Positions 9,553 to 17,590 of a stretch of DNA of 49,903 bases are shown here, one piece after another; position 1 is the stretch's first letter; the number at the start of each line of letters is the position of its first letter. The notes below the pieces were generated by a model. The model saw only the letters and a program-made list of their open reading frames with translations, ran no database searches and had not been told where the DNA came from. The stretch comes from Pyrinomonadaceae bacterium (lineage in GTDB: Bacteria; Acidobacteriota; Blastocatellia; Pyrinomonadales; Pyrinomonadaceae). The stretch spans positions 1 through 49,903 of the forward strand of contig JAVEDE010000090.1 in assembly GCA_030841105.1 (NCBI GenBank), in the 5' to 3' direction. The position numbers and the translations under genes are program-made.

Positions 9553-10425
9553 TCATAGTCCGGCCATGTCCCACTTACGCACGACGTCGTTGACGAGGGC
9601 GGCGATCTTGTCCGTCACTTTGGCGAAATACTCGTCGGCTTTTTTCTGATCGAATTTCGGATATCCCTGCCCCGGCTGGTAGAGGCCGATGGAGGAGGGG
9701 AACGGCACGGCCGACCAAGTGCCCGGCGCGGGGTAAGCGGTGGCGAGGTCGTCCTTGTAGCGGTCTGGGTGGACGAGCGTCGGGTCAATCGCCTGCACAA
9801 AGGCCGTCTCGTTCCAACCGGCGTGGCCGCCGTCTTCGCCGAAGACCTGCTTCGTCACGTCCGAGGCAAACGACCACCAGTTGACGACGAGCGTTCGCAC
9901 CTTGCGCTCGGACGCGACTTCCGCCGCGACCGCGTTGAGCACGGCCGTCTGCCCGCCGCCGTGGCCGTTGAGGATGATGATGTTGCGGAAGCCGTTCTTC
10001 GCTAAGCCTTCGAGAATCTGTTTGACGAAGGGGCGGTAGGCGGCTTCGGTGATCTGGAACGCGCCGGGATAGGCTTCCATGCTGCCCGTCATCCCGTAGG
10101 GCAGGACGGGCGCGATCAAGGCGTTGGTGCGGCGCGCGATGCGGCGCGCGATGGCGAGCGGCGCGGTGTTGTCCGCGCCGTTATTCGCGACGCCGTGCGG
10201 CTCAAGCGTCCCCGTCGGCAAGAGCACCGTCTGGATGCGCGCGGGGACGTGTTCGCGAAACTCCATCCAGTTGATGCGATCCATCTCGCGCGTCGAGATA
10301 GTGTCGGGCGACTGCTGCTGCGGCTGCTGTGGCTGCTTCGCGTTCGCCGACGGTTGCTGCTGCGCGCGCGTGAGTGGCGCGAACGCGAGTATGAGCAGTG
10401 TAAAGATCGTCTGCGCTAGTTTCAT
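9553..10425 (-). CDS. Secreted creatininase-family amidohydrolase
   Basis: The product has 290 residues with a signal peptide (MKLAQTIFTLLILAFAPLTRAQ) and then a Gln/Pro-rich spacer. The creatininase (CrnA/MftE) fold is shown by metal-ligand motifs LPTGTLEPHG (Glu and His), GADNTAP (Asp), LNGHGGG (His) and GGHAGWNET (Glu). Family members are metal-dependent amidases acting on creatinine, formamides or peptide-derived substrates. The exported location argues for a nutrient-degrading role, and the substrate is unknown. The family usually has about 240-260 residues; the extra length is the leader and spacer. It is a single-gene unit reading away from the small ORF at 10564. Confidence 0.85.
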   Translation of the reverse strand: MKLAQTIFTLLILAFAPLTRAQQQPSANAKQPQQPQQQSPDTISTREMDRINWMEFREHVPARIQTVLLPTGTLEPHGVANNGADNTAPLAIARRIARRTNALIAPVLPYGMTGSMEAYPGAFQITEAAYRPFVKQILEGLAKNGFRNIIILNGHGGGQTAVLNAVAAEVASERKVRTLVVNWWSFASDVTKQVFGEDGGHAGWNETAFVQAIDPTLVHPDRYKDDLATAYPAPGTWSAVPFPSSIGLYQPGQGYPKFDQKKADEYFAKVTDKIAALVNDVVRKWDMAGL

Positions 10426-10563
10426 CGTGTCATCTCCTCCGGCGTAATATCTCCGCCGTCACATCATGTTCGCAGAGCGCGCGTCCCTTGACTGTTTCCC
10501 GCCGCCGCCGCATATTTCACGGCAGAGCAAGGAGGGTGATCAACTTCGGAAGGAGATCGAAAG

Positions 10564-10761
10564 ATGTTTCTCTTATTCGACCTAGCCCCGCCGACGCCTC
10601 CGGGCAAAGAATCGCTCATGCTGGTGCTGGCCGCGCTGTCGGTGACGCTCTTCGCCAGCGCGTGCCTCGCGTCGCTCATCATATTTTTTGTGCGGCGCAG
10701 ACGCAAAGCCGCACGCGCGACGACCGACACAGCCGCGTCAATTCAGACTGATATGGCCTAG
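10564..10761 (+). CDS. Small single-pass membrane protein, unknown
   Basis: The 65-residue ORF has a strong ribosome-binding site (GGAAGGAG ending about 8 nt before ATG 10564). Residues about 18-43 form one hydrophobic helix followed by FFVRRRRKAAR, so the tail should be cytoplasmic with the N-terminus outside. The rest is short and polar. It stands alone between the creatininase gene (divergent) and the membrane operon (convergent). Coding is supported by the Shine-Dalgarno sequence and the clean positive-inside pattern. The function is unknown. Confidence 0.6.
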   Translation: MFLLFDLAPPTPPGKESLMLVLAALSVTLFASACLASLIIFFVRRRRKAARATTDTAASIQTDMA

Positions 10762-10777
10762 AGCGACTTTCGACGCG

Positions 10778-11179
10778 TTAACTTACCACGCCGAACCACC
10801 CGTACACATTCAGCAATTCACCGAGCGCGAACGACGCGAGGTTTGCCGCCGTGATCGCGGCGAAGTCGCGCCACATCGAAGCGCGCCCCAGTTCGTCTCG
10901 TTCGCCGAACGCTGCCCAGAAGAGCGCGCACTCGGCGACGGGCGCAAACGTCTCCGCCGTGACGAGGTAAGCGAACCGTGACGAACTCTGGAAGAGGAGC
11001 GGCAGCACGAGCACGACGACGGGGTAAGTGCAGGCGGTCAGCCACAGGCCGGAGAGAAATTTGCGGCGCGCGGGGTGGCGCGCGGAGAGGCAGAGGAGCA
11101 GCACGGGCGTCTCCACTGCGACCGTCAAGAGATAGCCGACCGGAAGAAACCACCACAGTTGAACGGAGCGCGCGTCCAC
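10778..11179 (-). CDS. Integral membrane protein, unknown (third gene of a membrane operon)
   Basis: The product has 133 residues and about four hydrophobic helices (residues 8-30, 42-65, 70-90, 105-128). GTG 11179 begins 3 nt after the stop of the gene upstream, so translation is almost certainly coupled. Features that may be functional are the acidic residues in or near helices (VETPVLLLCL, ETFAPVAECALFW, LGELLNVYGWF) and ARHPARRKFLSGLWLTACTYP, a basic loop entering a helix. I do not recognise the family. Its length and spacing suggest it works with the 363-residue protein. Confidence 0.65.
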   Translation of the reverse strand: MDARSVQLWWFLPVGYLLTVAVETPVLLLCLSARHPARRKFLSGLWLTACTYPVVVLVLPLLFQSSSRFAYLVTAETFAPVAECALFWAAFGERDELGRASMWRDFAAITAANLASFALGELLNVYGWFGVVS

Positions 11180-11182
11180 CGC

Positions 11183-12274
11183 TTACAACATCCGCAGCAG
11201 GAACGGCGCTTCGGCGAGGACGTGCGCCATCGCGAGCGTGAAATAGAGATCGCGCGTCGTGGGATAGTCGGCCAGAAAGGCGAGCCAGAGCACGACGACG
11301 CAGGCGGCCGCCAGGACGAGCAGAGCGCGGATCACGCGCGGCCACCCGCGCCGCGTGTGACGCGCGAGCGGCAACGTCTCGATGCGCCACGGCGCATCAC
11401 CACCACTGCTGCTGCCGCCGCGTCGCAGGCCGACGAGCGGCAAGGCCAGCAGCCACACGCCGTAGTGAATCGTTTCGAGGAAGACGTGCGTCGCGACGAG
11501 CAAGTGGCTTGAGACGCCCTGTAAAATTTCCGACCCGGCGTGACGCGTGATGCGAAGCGCGAGCGCGTCGCCCCCGGTCGCAGCGACGAGCGCGGGCGCG
11601 TCGGACAGTTGCCACCAGAGCAGGCCGACGCAGAGCGGCAGCGCGGCGAGGCAGAGGTGATAGGCGCGTCGCCAGTGTGGGCGCGTGCGCCGCAGTTGGC
11701 GGTCGAGAAACCAGAGCGCGACGAGCGGGTGCAGGTAGACGAGGCCGAGGCTGAAGATTTGCGGCGCGAGCCAGTTCGCCCCGACGAGCGCGCAGGCGAC
11801 GGGGAAACTCCAAGACCAGTCGCGGCGCGAAGACTGCCGCCCACGCATCCACACGAGCGCGGCGAGCCACAAGACGAGCAGGCTATTCCAGACGCCCGTC
11901 GCCACAGTCCACGCGTCGCCGCCCCACAGAAAAGCGCGCGCCAGCAGCGGCAGCGCGGCGTAAGTCGCGAGCAGGAGAGCGACGCCCGCAAAGGCGGCGT
12001 AAAAAAAGTTGCGCGAACGCCCCAGACGCGCGGGCAGGCGCGCGAGAAAATAACGCAACTCGAACCAGTTGTGCGGCCCGGCGAACAGGAAGACCGTGAC
12101 GATGGAGAAACGCAAAGGCATCCAGCCCGCGCAGAGAGCCGACGCCGCGACGACCGCCAGCCACACGAGCGCGAACGCCGACGCGCCGCGCCCCGCGCCC
12201 GACGACGCGCCGCCCGACGATGACGACGCGCCCGCGCGCAACTCGAATCTCCCGATGTCCGCCGCGCGTTCCAC
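11183..12274 (-). CDS. Polytopic membrane protein with conserved-looking histidines, unknown (second gene of the operon)
   Basis: The product has 363 residues and about nine to ten hydrophobic segments. The frame is open further upstream, but that part is the antisense-like shadow of the preceding gene. I start at GTG 12274, which follows the upstream stop (12280-12282) after 5 nt and has GGGAG just before. His residues in or at the edges of helices stand out: GPHNWFELRYF, LVYLHPLVALWF, AYHLCLA, ATHVFLETIHYGVW and LAMAHVLAEAPFLL. Several lie near acidic residues, as in membrane di-iron or Brp/Blh-like oxygenases, but I cannot assign such a family. Function unknown. Confidence 0.65.
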   Translation of the reverse strand: MERAADIGRFELRAGASSSSGGASSGAGRGASAFALVWLAVVAASALCAGWMPLRFSIVTVFLFAGPHNWFELRYFLARLPARLGRSRNFFYAAFAGVALLLATYAALPLLARAFLWGGDAWTVATGVWNSLLVLWLAALVWMRGRQSSRRDWSWSFPVACALVGANWLAPQIFSLGLVYLHPLVALWFLDRQLRRTRPHWRRAYHLCLAALPLCVGLLWWQLSDAPALVAATGGDALALRITRHAGSEILQGVSSHLLVATHVFLETIHYGVWLLALPLVGLRRGGSSSGGDAPWRIETLPLARHTRRGWPRVIRALLVLAAACVVVLWLAFLADYPTTRDLYFTLAMAHVLAEAPFLLRML

Positions 12275-12279
12275 TCCGT

Positions 12280-12879
12280 TTACTCCCTGCCCGTCGCCGT
12301 GTTCGCTGCTGCCGGGACGATCAACTTGAACACGTTGGGATCGTCCACGACCTCCACCCTGATCACGCCGTTGAGTTCCGCGTCCGGCGTCGTGGCGCGC
12401 CTGAGCGAACCGGCGTCGAGTAGGCGCGGTTCGGGCGGGCGTGCGTTGGCGAGCGTCTTGAACGCGAGCGCGCCGGAGGCTGCGAAGACGAAGAGGGCGA
12501 CGGCCGCCGCCTGCCGCGCGCCCCGCGAGCGCGTGCGCGCGACGAAGAGTCCGGCGAAGGCGAGCGATAACGAGAGGAAGACGCCCGCGACGATGGTCTG
12601 CGTCGGGCGCAGCCAATCGGTCGCCGTCGCCGCAACGGACGCGTCTTCACGTTCCAACTCGGCGCGCAGTTGGCGCAGCACGTTTTGCGGAATTTGCAGG
12701 CGCGCTTCCGTCGCATCCTTGCGCGACTCGATCAACATGCGCGCGGCGGGCAGCGACGCGGCGCGGCGCACTTTCTGCGGCGTCGGCGTCGGCATAGGTT
12801 CAGGCGCGGAGATGTCGGCCAAAGCGACAGGGGCGAGCGCGAACAGCGCGAGAGCCAGACAGCAAAGTCTCAGTTTCAT
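12280..12879 (-). CDS. Exported membrane-anchored protein, unknown (first gene of the operon)
   Basis: The product has 199 residues. A signal peptide (MKLRLCCLALALFALAPVALA) is followed by a polar Pro-rich stretch, a helical region with QNVLRQLRAELERE, two hydrophobic helices (about 95-112 and 123-143) and a C-terminal globular part ending LNGVIRVEVVDDPNVFKLIVP. No catalytic motif is recognised. It is 5 nt upstream of the polytopic protein gene, so the three genes form one unit. The promoter must lie in the 12880-12898 gap or beyond the heptamer hairpin at 12899-12975. Confidence 0.65.
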   Translation of the reverse strand: MKLRLCCLALALFALAPVALADISAPEPMPTPTPQKVRRAASLPAARMLIESRKDATEARLQIPQNVLRQLRAELEREDASVAATATDWLRPTQTIVAGVFLSLSLAFAGLFVARTRSRGARQAAAVALFVFAASGALAFKTLANARPPEPRLLDAGSLRRATTPDAELNGVIRVEVVDDPNVFKLIVPAAANTATGRE

Positions 12880-12898
12880 GTTCGTGATCCTTATTGAT

Positions 12899-12975
12899 GG
12901 TGAAAGGTGAACGGTAAATGGTGAATGGAGAAAGACAGGTTTGATCCATTCACCATTTACCGTTCACCTTTCACC
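12899..12975. repeat. Perfect 31-bp inverted repeat of GGTGAAA-type heptamers
   Basis: The left arm 12899-12929 reads as heptamers GGTGAAA, GGTGAAC, GGTAAAT, GGTGAAT plus GGA. The right arm 12945-12975 is its exact reverse complement. The loop is 15 nt. Perfect pairing of 31 bp between internally degenerate units implies arm-to-arm copying or recent formation. It sits in a divergent gap about 20 bp upstream of a start codon, unlike most members, which follow stop codons. Confidence 0.92.
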
Positions 12976-13462
12976 CTTTCGTGTGACCCTTCGGTCGTTA
13001 TCAATCAGCGAGGGATCGTGAATCGAATCTGTTGATAGAACGACGCGGCCGTGGAGACTTGCGGATCGAGTCCGCGCGCGTGCGTTAACGATTCGCGCGG
13101 ACGCGTCCAGCGGTCGCGCTCAAAGTATGGCACGCCCCGCCGGTTGTCAAGATTCTCAGGCGCGAGGGTTGGCGCGTCGGTTCGTTGATGCGAGTTGGAG
13201 ACGCGCCGGGTGGCGTCGGAGCAAACCGCTGCGTGTCCGTCGCCCGTTAGTTGCGACGCCGGGCGGGTCAGTTGCCACGCGTTGCAGGGCGGCGCTGTCG
13301 GCGTGCGCGCGGGGAGTCGGTTGCGGTGCGTCCGCGTCTGCGGATATATTCTCGAACGCACCACCGCCGTCTACGGCAGACAGCCGCCTTCAAGCTGCAT
13401 CGGCCAATTCAATTTTTGACTGGAGATACGCGCGCGTCCGGCGTCGCCGTGAGGAGAGAGCC
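12976..13462. other. Intergenic region with no recognised gene
   Basis: About 490 bp upstream of the Tat amidase. Open frames exist on both strands, but they have Arg/Ser/Thr-rich shadow composition, no ribosome-binding sites and no recognisable protein features. A TTGACT at about 13418 could be part of a promoter for the amidase; I see no convincing -10 partner. Confidence 0.5.
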
Positions 13463-15109
13463 TTGAGCCAACGTGAAGAAGAAGCAGGCAACTTTGAACT
13501 GAACCGGAGAAAGTTTATCGGCGCGGGTCTGACCGTCGGCGTCGCGGCCGCACTGGCGCGCACGACCGGGGAGTTCTCGGCGTTCGCGTCTACAGCGACG
13601 AGCGCGGACGAACTCGAAGAGGCGACCATCGCAGGGTTGCAGGAAGGGATGCGCGGCGGGAAGTGGTCGGCGCGCGAACTCGCGGAGAAGTACATCGAGC
13701 GGATTGAGAAGTACGACCGCAAAGGCCCCGCGCTCAACTCCGTCATCGAACTCAACCCGGACGCGCTCTCCATCGCTGCCGCGCTCGACCGCGAGCGCAA
13801 AACGGGGCGCGTGCGCTCGCCCCTGCACGGCGTCCCTGTTCTGCTCAAAGACAACATAGACACCGCCGACCGCATGCAGACCACCGCCGGTTCGCTCGCC
13901 CTCGCCGGGACACACGCGCCGCGCGATGCCTTCGTCGCCGCGCGCCTGCGCGAAGCGGGCGCAGTCATCTTAGGCAAGACGAACTTGAGCGAGTGGGCGA
14001 ACTTTCGTTCGACCCATTCGACGAGCGGTTGGAGCGGGCGCGGCGGGCAGACGCGTAATCCTTACGCCGTGGATCGCAACCCGTGTGGGTCGAGTTCCGG
14101 TTCGGGCGTTGCGGTCGCCGCCAACTTCGCCGCCGCCGCCGTCGGCACGGAGACGGACGGCTCAATCGTCTGTCCCTCGTCGGCAAGTTCGCTCGTCGGC
14201 ATCAAGCCCACGCTCGGCTTGGTAAGCCGCTCCGGCATCATCCCCATCTCGCACAGCCAAGACACGGCCGGGCCGATGGCGCGCACCGTGGCCGACGCCT
14301 GCGTACTGCTCGGCGCGCTCACGGGCGTTGACCCGCGCGACCGCGCGACGCAAAGCTCGCGCGGCAAAGCGCACGCAGACTACACTCGCTTCCTCGACCC
14401 CGCCGGACTTCGCGGCGCGCGCATCGGCGTGGCGCGCAAGTTCTTCGGCTTCAGCGACCGCGTGGACAAGTTGATGACCGACGCGCTTGACGCCATCAAG
14501 CGCGCGGGCGCGACCGTGGTTGACCCGGCCGATCTGCCGTCGCATGGCAAGTACGACGACTCGGAGTTTGAAGTGTTGCTCTACGAGTTCAAGGCCGACC
14601 TCAACCGGTATCTCGCGGAGCGCGGCGCGGGCGTGCCGCGTTCGCTCAAGGAACTGATCGAGTTCAACGAGCGCAACCGCGAGCGCGAGATGCCCTACTT
14701 CGGGCAGGAGATTTTCCTCAAGGCGCAGGCGAAAGGCGCGCTCACGGATAAAGCCTACCTCGCCGCGCTCGCCAAGAATCACCGCCTCTCGCGCGCCGGA
14801 GGCATTGACGTCGTGATGAACAAGCATCGCCTCGACGCCATCGTCGCGCCCACCGGCGGGCCGCCTTGGACGATTGATCTCGTCAACGGCGACCACTTCT
14901 CCGGCGGCAGTTCCACGCCCGCCGCCGTCGCCGGTTACCCGAACATCAACGTCCCGGCGGGCTACGTCTACGGTCTGCCCGTCGGCATCTCCTTCTTCGG
15001 CCGCGCCTACAGCGAACCCGTGCTCATCCGGCTGGCCTACGCCTACGAGCAGGCCACCCGTCACCGCCGCCCGCCGCAGTTCAGAGACACCGCCGACCTG
15101 CGCGTTTGA
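13463..15109 (+). CDS. Tat-exported amidase (amidase signature family)
   Basis: The product has about 548 residues. The frame is open far upstream, but TTG 13463 has GAGGAGAGAG directly before it. The protein then starts with a twin-arginine leader, NRRKFIGAGLTVGVAAALA, so it is exported folded. The amidase-signature Ser-cisSer-Lys triad is present: Lys K129 in VLLKDNIDT and the Ser pair in GSSSGSGVAVAANFAAAAVGTE. Upstream motifs (PLHGVPVLLKDN, TTAGSLAL, GKTNLSEWANF) match peptide amidase or Glu-tRNA amidotransferase-like secreted enzymes. It hydrolyses amide bonds outside the cytoplasmic membrane, possibly C-terminal peptide amides; the substrate is not determinable. The dienelactone hydrolase gene follows 75 bp downstream. 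Confidence 0.92.
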   Translation: MSQREEEAGNFELNRRKFIGAGLTVGVAAALARTTGEFSAFASTATSADELEEATIAGLQEGMRGGKWSARELAEKYIERIEKYDRKGPALNSVIELNPDALSIAAALDRERKTGRVRSPLHGVPVLLKDNIDTADRMQTTAGSLALAGTHAPRDAFVAARLREAGAVILGKTNLSEWANFRSTHSTSGWSGRGGQTRNPYAVDRNPCGSSSGSGVAVAANFAAAAVGTETDGSIVCPSSASSLVGIKPTLGLVSRSGIIPISHSQDTAGPMARTVADACVLLGALTGVDPRDRATQSSRGKAHADYTRFLDPAGLRGARIGVARKFFGFSDRVDKLMTDALDAIKRAGATVVDPADLPSHGKYDDSEFEVLLYEFKADLNRYLAERGAGVPRSLKELIEFNERNREREMPYFGQEIFLKAQAKGALTDKAYLAALAKNHRLSRAGGIDVVMNKHRLDAIVAPTGGPPWTIDLVNGDHFSGGSSTPAAVAGYPNINVPAGYVYGLPVGISFFGRAYSEPVLIRLAYAYEQATRHRRPPQFRDTADLRV

Positions 15110-15184
15110 GACTGCGTTTGAAGTGCGTTTGAAAAACTACAGACTCATCTTTCCCTTCGCGCCTTCGGAGTTTGAGGAGAGTTT

Positions 15185-15925
15185 ATGATCATCACGACCG
15201 AGTATGTTGATGTGAAAGTTGACGGCAGCCCGATGCGTATGTGCGTCGCCGCGCCGAAGCCGGAGGGCGTTTATCCGGGCGTGGTTTTCTACTCCGACAT
15301 CTTCCAACTGACCGGGGCGATGCTGCGCGCCACGGCGCGACTCGCGGGCTACGGCTACGTCGTCGCCGCGCCCGAAATTTATCATCGCCACGAACCGCGC
15401 GGCGCGGCCATCCCCTTCGACGACGAGGGGCGCACGCGCGGACTCGAAGGCGCTGCCAAGACTCCGGTCGCGCACTTCGACGCCGACTGCCGCGCCGCGC
15501 TCGACCATCTCGCCGCGCACCCGCGCGTCGCCCAAGGCCGTCTCGGCGCGGCCGGTTTCTGCCTCGGCGGACACCTCGCCTTCCGCGCCGCCCTGCAACC
15601 CGACGTGCGCGCAACCACCTGCTTCTACGGCACGGGCATCCACAACGGCAAGTTAGGTCAAGACGCCGACGCCCGCTCGCTCGAACGCGCCTCTGAAATT
15701 CGCGGCGAGTTGCTGATGGTCTTCGGCACGCTCGACCCGCACGTCCCCGCCGAAGGCCGCGCGAAGATCGAGCGCGCGCTCAAAGCAGCGAACGTCAATT
15801 ACTCTTTCAAACTCTACCCGGCCGAGCACGCCTTCATGCGCGATGAGGGCGCGCGCTACGACCCCGAAGCGACCGACGCCGCCTTCGTCGACATGATCCA
15901 ACTCTTCCGTCGCGCTCTCGTTTAG
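15185..15925 (+). CDS. Dienelactone hydrolase family alpha/beta-hydrolase
   Basis: The product is a 246-residue cytosolic protein. The nucleophile is Cys in GFCLGGH, the acid is in GTLDPHVP and the catalytic His is in AEHAF, the Cys-Asp-His triad typical of dienelactone hydrolases. GAGGAG precedes ATG 15185. In the classical pathway the enzyme opens dienelactone to maleylacetate in chloroaromatic breakdown, but most homologues have broad or unknown ester and lactone substrates. No aromatic-degradation genes are nearby, so the pathway is left open. Confidence 0.88.
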   Translation: MIITTEYVDVKVDGSPMRMCVAAPKPEGVYPGVVFYSDIFQLTGAMLRATARLAGYGYVVAAPEIYHRHEPRGAAIPFDDEGRTRGLEGAAKTPVAHFDADCRAALDHLAAHPRVAQGRLGAAGFCLGGHLAFRAALQPDVRATTCFYGTGIHNGKLGQDADARSLERASEIRGELLMVFGTLDPHVPAEGRAKIERALKAANVNYSFKLYPAEHAFMRDEGARYDPEATDAAFVDMIQLFRRALV

Positions 15926-16112
15926 CCAAACGCAACGCCGGTTTTTGGTAAGCGTGCGCGGGTCGTGACATCCGGCCGCACAGGCGCGCAAGAAGCCCGC
16001 CGCAGTCGCGCGGTACGAACTCGTACAGACGTGATACTCGCGCGACGTTTAAAGTCGCGGCATCCCCCACAAGCGACGTTTCAAATTAAGTTTAAGCAAG
16101 GCGGGTTGTGTG

Positions 16113-16301
16113 ATGGACAAGAACGATAGACAAACGGGAACGGTGTATCAGGAAATTTGTACGTGGTGCGGCGCGGTCGTCCGCAGGCTCGACACCAAAA
16201 ACTCTCGCAGCATGTGCCTCAAATGCTACGCGCGCATGCTGAGCGATCATCAACGCTCATCGCCCACGTTCCCCAGAACTTTCAGACACAGCGAACGCTG
16301 A
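16113..16301 (+). CDS. Small zinc-ribbon-like protein
   Basis: The product is a 62-residue protein with two Cys pairs, CTWC and CLKC, spaced about 20 residues apart, as in a treble-clef or zinc-ribbon knuckle. The rest is basic and polar. ATG 16113 is used, with a GTG immediately before it at 16110 as an alternative; the ribosome-binding site is weak. There is no partner gene, and the downstream MBL gene converges. Nucleic-acid or protein binding is plausible, but the function is unknown. Confidence 0.55.
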   Translation: MDKNDRQTGTVYQEICTWCGAVVRRLDTKNSRSMCLKCYARMLSDHQRSSPTFPRTFRHSER

Positions 16302-16321
16302 CCACGAGCCTCACAAAGTCA

Positions 16322-16346
16322 GGCGGGCGGCGCATGCACGCCCGCC
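16322..16346. terminator. GC-rich hairpin between convergent genes
   Basis: GGCGGGCG (16322-16329) pairs with CGCCCGCC (16339-16346) around a 9-nt loop. It lies between the ends of the zinc-ribbon gene and the MBL gene. There is no T-tract on either side, so if it ends transcription it is not a textbook intrinsic terminator. Confidence 0.45.
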
Positions 16347-16349
16347 GCG

Positions 16350-17258
16350 TCAGTCTTCGGGCAAACTCCACGTCTGCCCGATCTCGGTCAACGCCACGCG
16401 CCAGCCTTCGCGGCCTGCGACGGCGAGCAGTCGCTCGACGGGTTCACCGACAGGTTCGCGGCTCAGACGGAAAGTCGAATGGTGCATGGGCAGGATGTAA
16501 GTCGCGCCCATCTCGCGCGCCATCCGCCAAGACTGTTCGGGGTTGGCGTGCGCGTGAATGTACGGGTCATAAGCTCCAATCGGCATCATCGCGAGCACGA
16601 CGTTGGCGCGCGACCTGAGACGCGCGAACGCGCGCGTGTCCGCCGTGTCGCCGCCGAAGACTATCGCGCGCCCGTGCTTTTCGATCAGGAAACCGCCGTA
16701 GCCGCGCTGGCTGTCCGTCAGCTTGCGTGCGCCCCAGTGGCTCACCTCGATTGACTCGACGCGCGCGCCGTCTACTTCGACCGACTCTCCCCACGTCAAC
16801 TCGTCCACGCGCCGGAAGCGACGCACGAGGTCGCCGTTCGCGCGCTGCACGACGGCACGCGTCGAGCGCGGCAGACGCGCAAGCGTGCCCGTGTCGCAGT
16901 GATCCATGTGCGCGTGCGAGACGAGCACGGCGTCGAGCGCGGGCAACTCTCCGGCCGCGAGCGCGGGCTGCACGAGGCGTCGCGGCCCCACCGTCAAGAC
17001 GCCGGGGACGCGCACGCCGACGCGCTGGCGCAAGGCCGGGTCGGTCACGAGCCACGTCCCGTAAAAATTGATGAGCACCGTCGAATGGCCGAGCCACGCT
17101 ACGGTCAGGCGGTCGTCGCGCCACTCCGCGGGGCGCGGGCGGTGCGGCGCGGGCGCGACGGGCACGCGCCGCTCCCGCACGCACTCTCCCACAAAACGCC
17201 GCCCGAACCGCCGCGCAAATCCCGCATATGTTCTTAAATTGCCGACTGTCGTATTCAT
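16350..17258 (-). CDS. MBL-fold metal-dependent hydrolase (UlaG/NAPE-PLD-like)
   Basis: The product is a 302-residue protein of the metallo-beta-lactamase superfamily. SHAHMDHCD places metal ligands at H115, H117, D119 and H120. Other landmarks are WLGHSTVLINFYGTWLVTDPAL near the N-terminus, HWGARK, FGGDTAD (bridging Asp) and LPMHHSTF near the end. This arrangement matches the branch holding L-ascorbate-6-P lactonase and NAPE-phospholipase D, whose substrates range from lactones to phosphodiesters. No signal peptide is seen, so it is cytosolic. It is divergent from hutF, with a heptamer hairpin between them. Confidence 0.88.
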   Translation of the reverse strand: MNTTVGNLRTYAGFARRFGRRFVGECVRERRVPVAPAPHRPRPAEWRDDRLTVAWLGHSTVLINFYGTWLVTDPALRQRVGVRVPGVLTVGPRRLVQPALAAGELPALDAVLVSHAHMDHCDTGTLARLPRSTRAVVQRANGDLVRRFRRVDELTWGESVEVDGARVESIEVSHWGARKLTDSQRGYGGFLIEKHGRAIVFGGDTADTRAFARLRSRANVVLAMMPIGAYDPYIHAHANPEQSWRMAREMGATYILPMHHSTFRLSREPVGEPVERLLAVAGREGWRVALTEIGQTWSLPED

Positions 17259-17282
17259 AAATCTTTAGATGCGGCTAATCGG

Positions 17283-17412
17283 TCAGTTGTTAGTCGTGCG
17301 TCGTCAGTCGTCAGTCGCCGGTCGTCAGTTGTTTTATCTCTTGCATAAGCTGAGACTACACATCTTCAACTCGCTGCCCATGAACCGCGAACAACTGACG
17401 ACCGGCGACTGA
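17283..17412. repeat. Heptamer inverted-repeat element (CGTCAGT family)
   Basis: The left part is a run of degenerate heptamers (17283-17333). Its last 23 bases (17311-17333) are the exact reverse complement of 17390-17412. The 56-bp centre is unrelated sequence. It lies in the divergent gap between the MBL gene and hutF. Confidence 0.88.
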
Positions 17413-17590
17413 GAATTTCTTCCCCCTCGCCGTCGTGTTGTATGCTCACGACGCGAAGTTCAAACTTCCGGCGTCGAAAGTTTGATGCGCGAACAGCGAC
17501 GCTCATCAATTCACGTTTCTGTTGACGGCGGGCTGCTTTTTCATGACGGCACGCGCTTCTGACGATTAAGCGCGGCGATTAAGAACACTC
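17413..17590. promoter_or_regulatory. Upstream region of hutF with a short palindrome
   Basis: GAAGTT-CA-AACTTC at 17455-17468 is a 6-2-6 palindrome of operator size. No paired -35/-10 was convincing. The call of a regulatory site is speculative. Confidence 0.25.

Noticed and set aside
13005..13364. Possible 119-codon gene on the - strand in the gap before the Tat amidase
   Set aside because: No ribosome-binding site, no recognisable domain or leader, and amino-acid composition like non-coding GC-rich DNA.
17482..17569. Short ORF of about 25 codons before hutF as a leader peptide
   Set aside because: No run of His or other regulatory codons and no attenuator stem; chance occurrence is likely.
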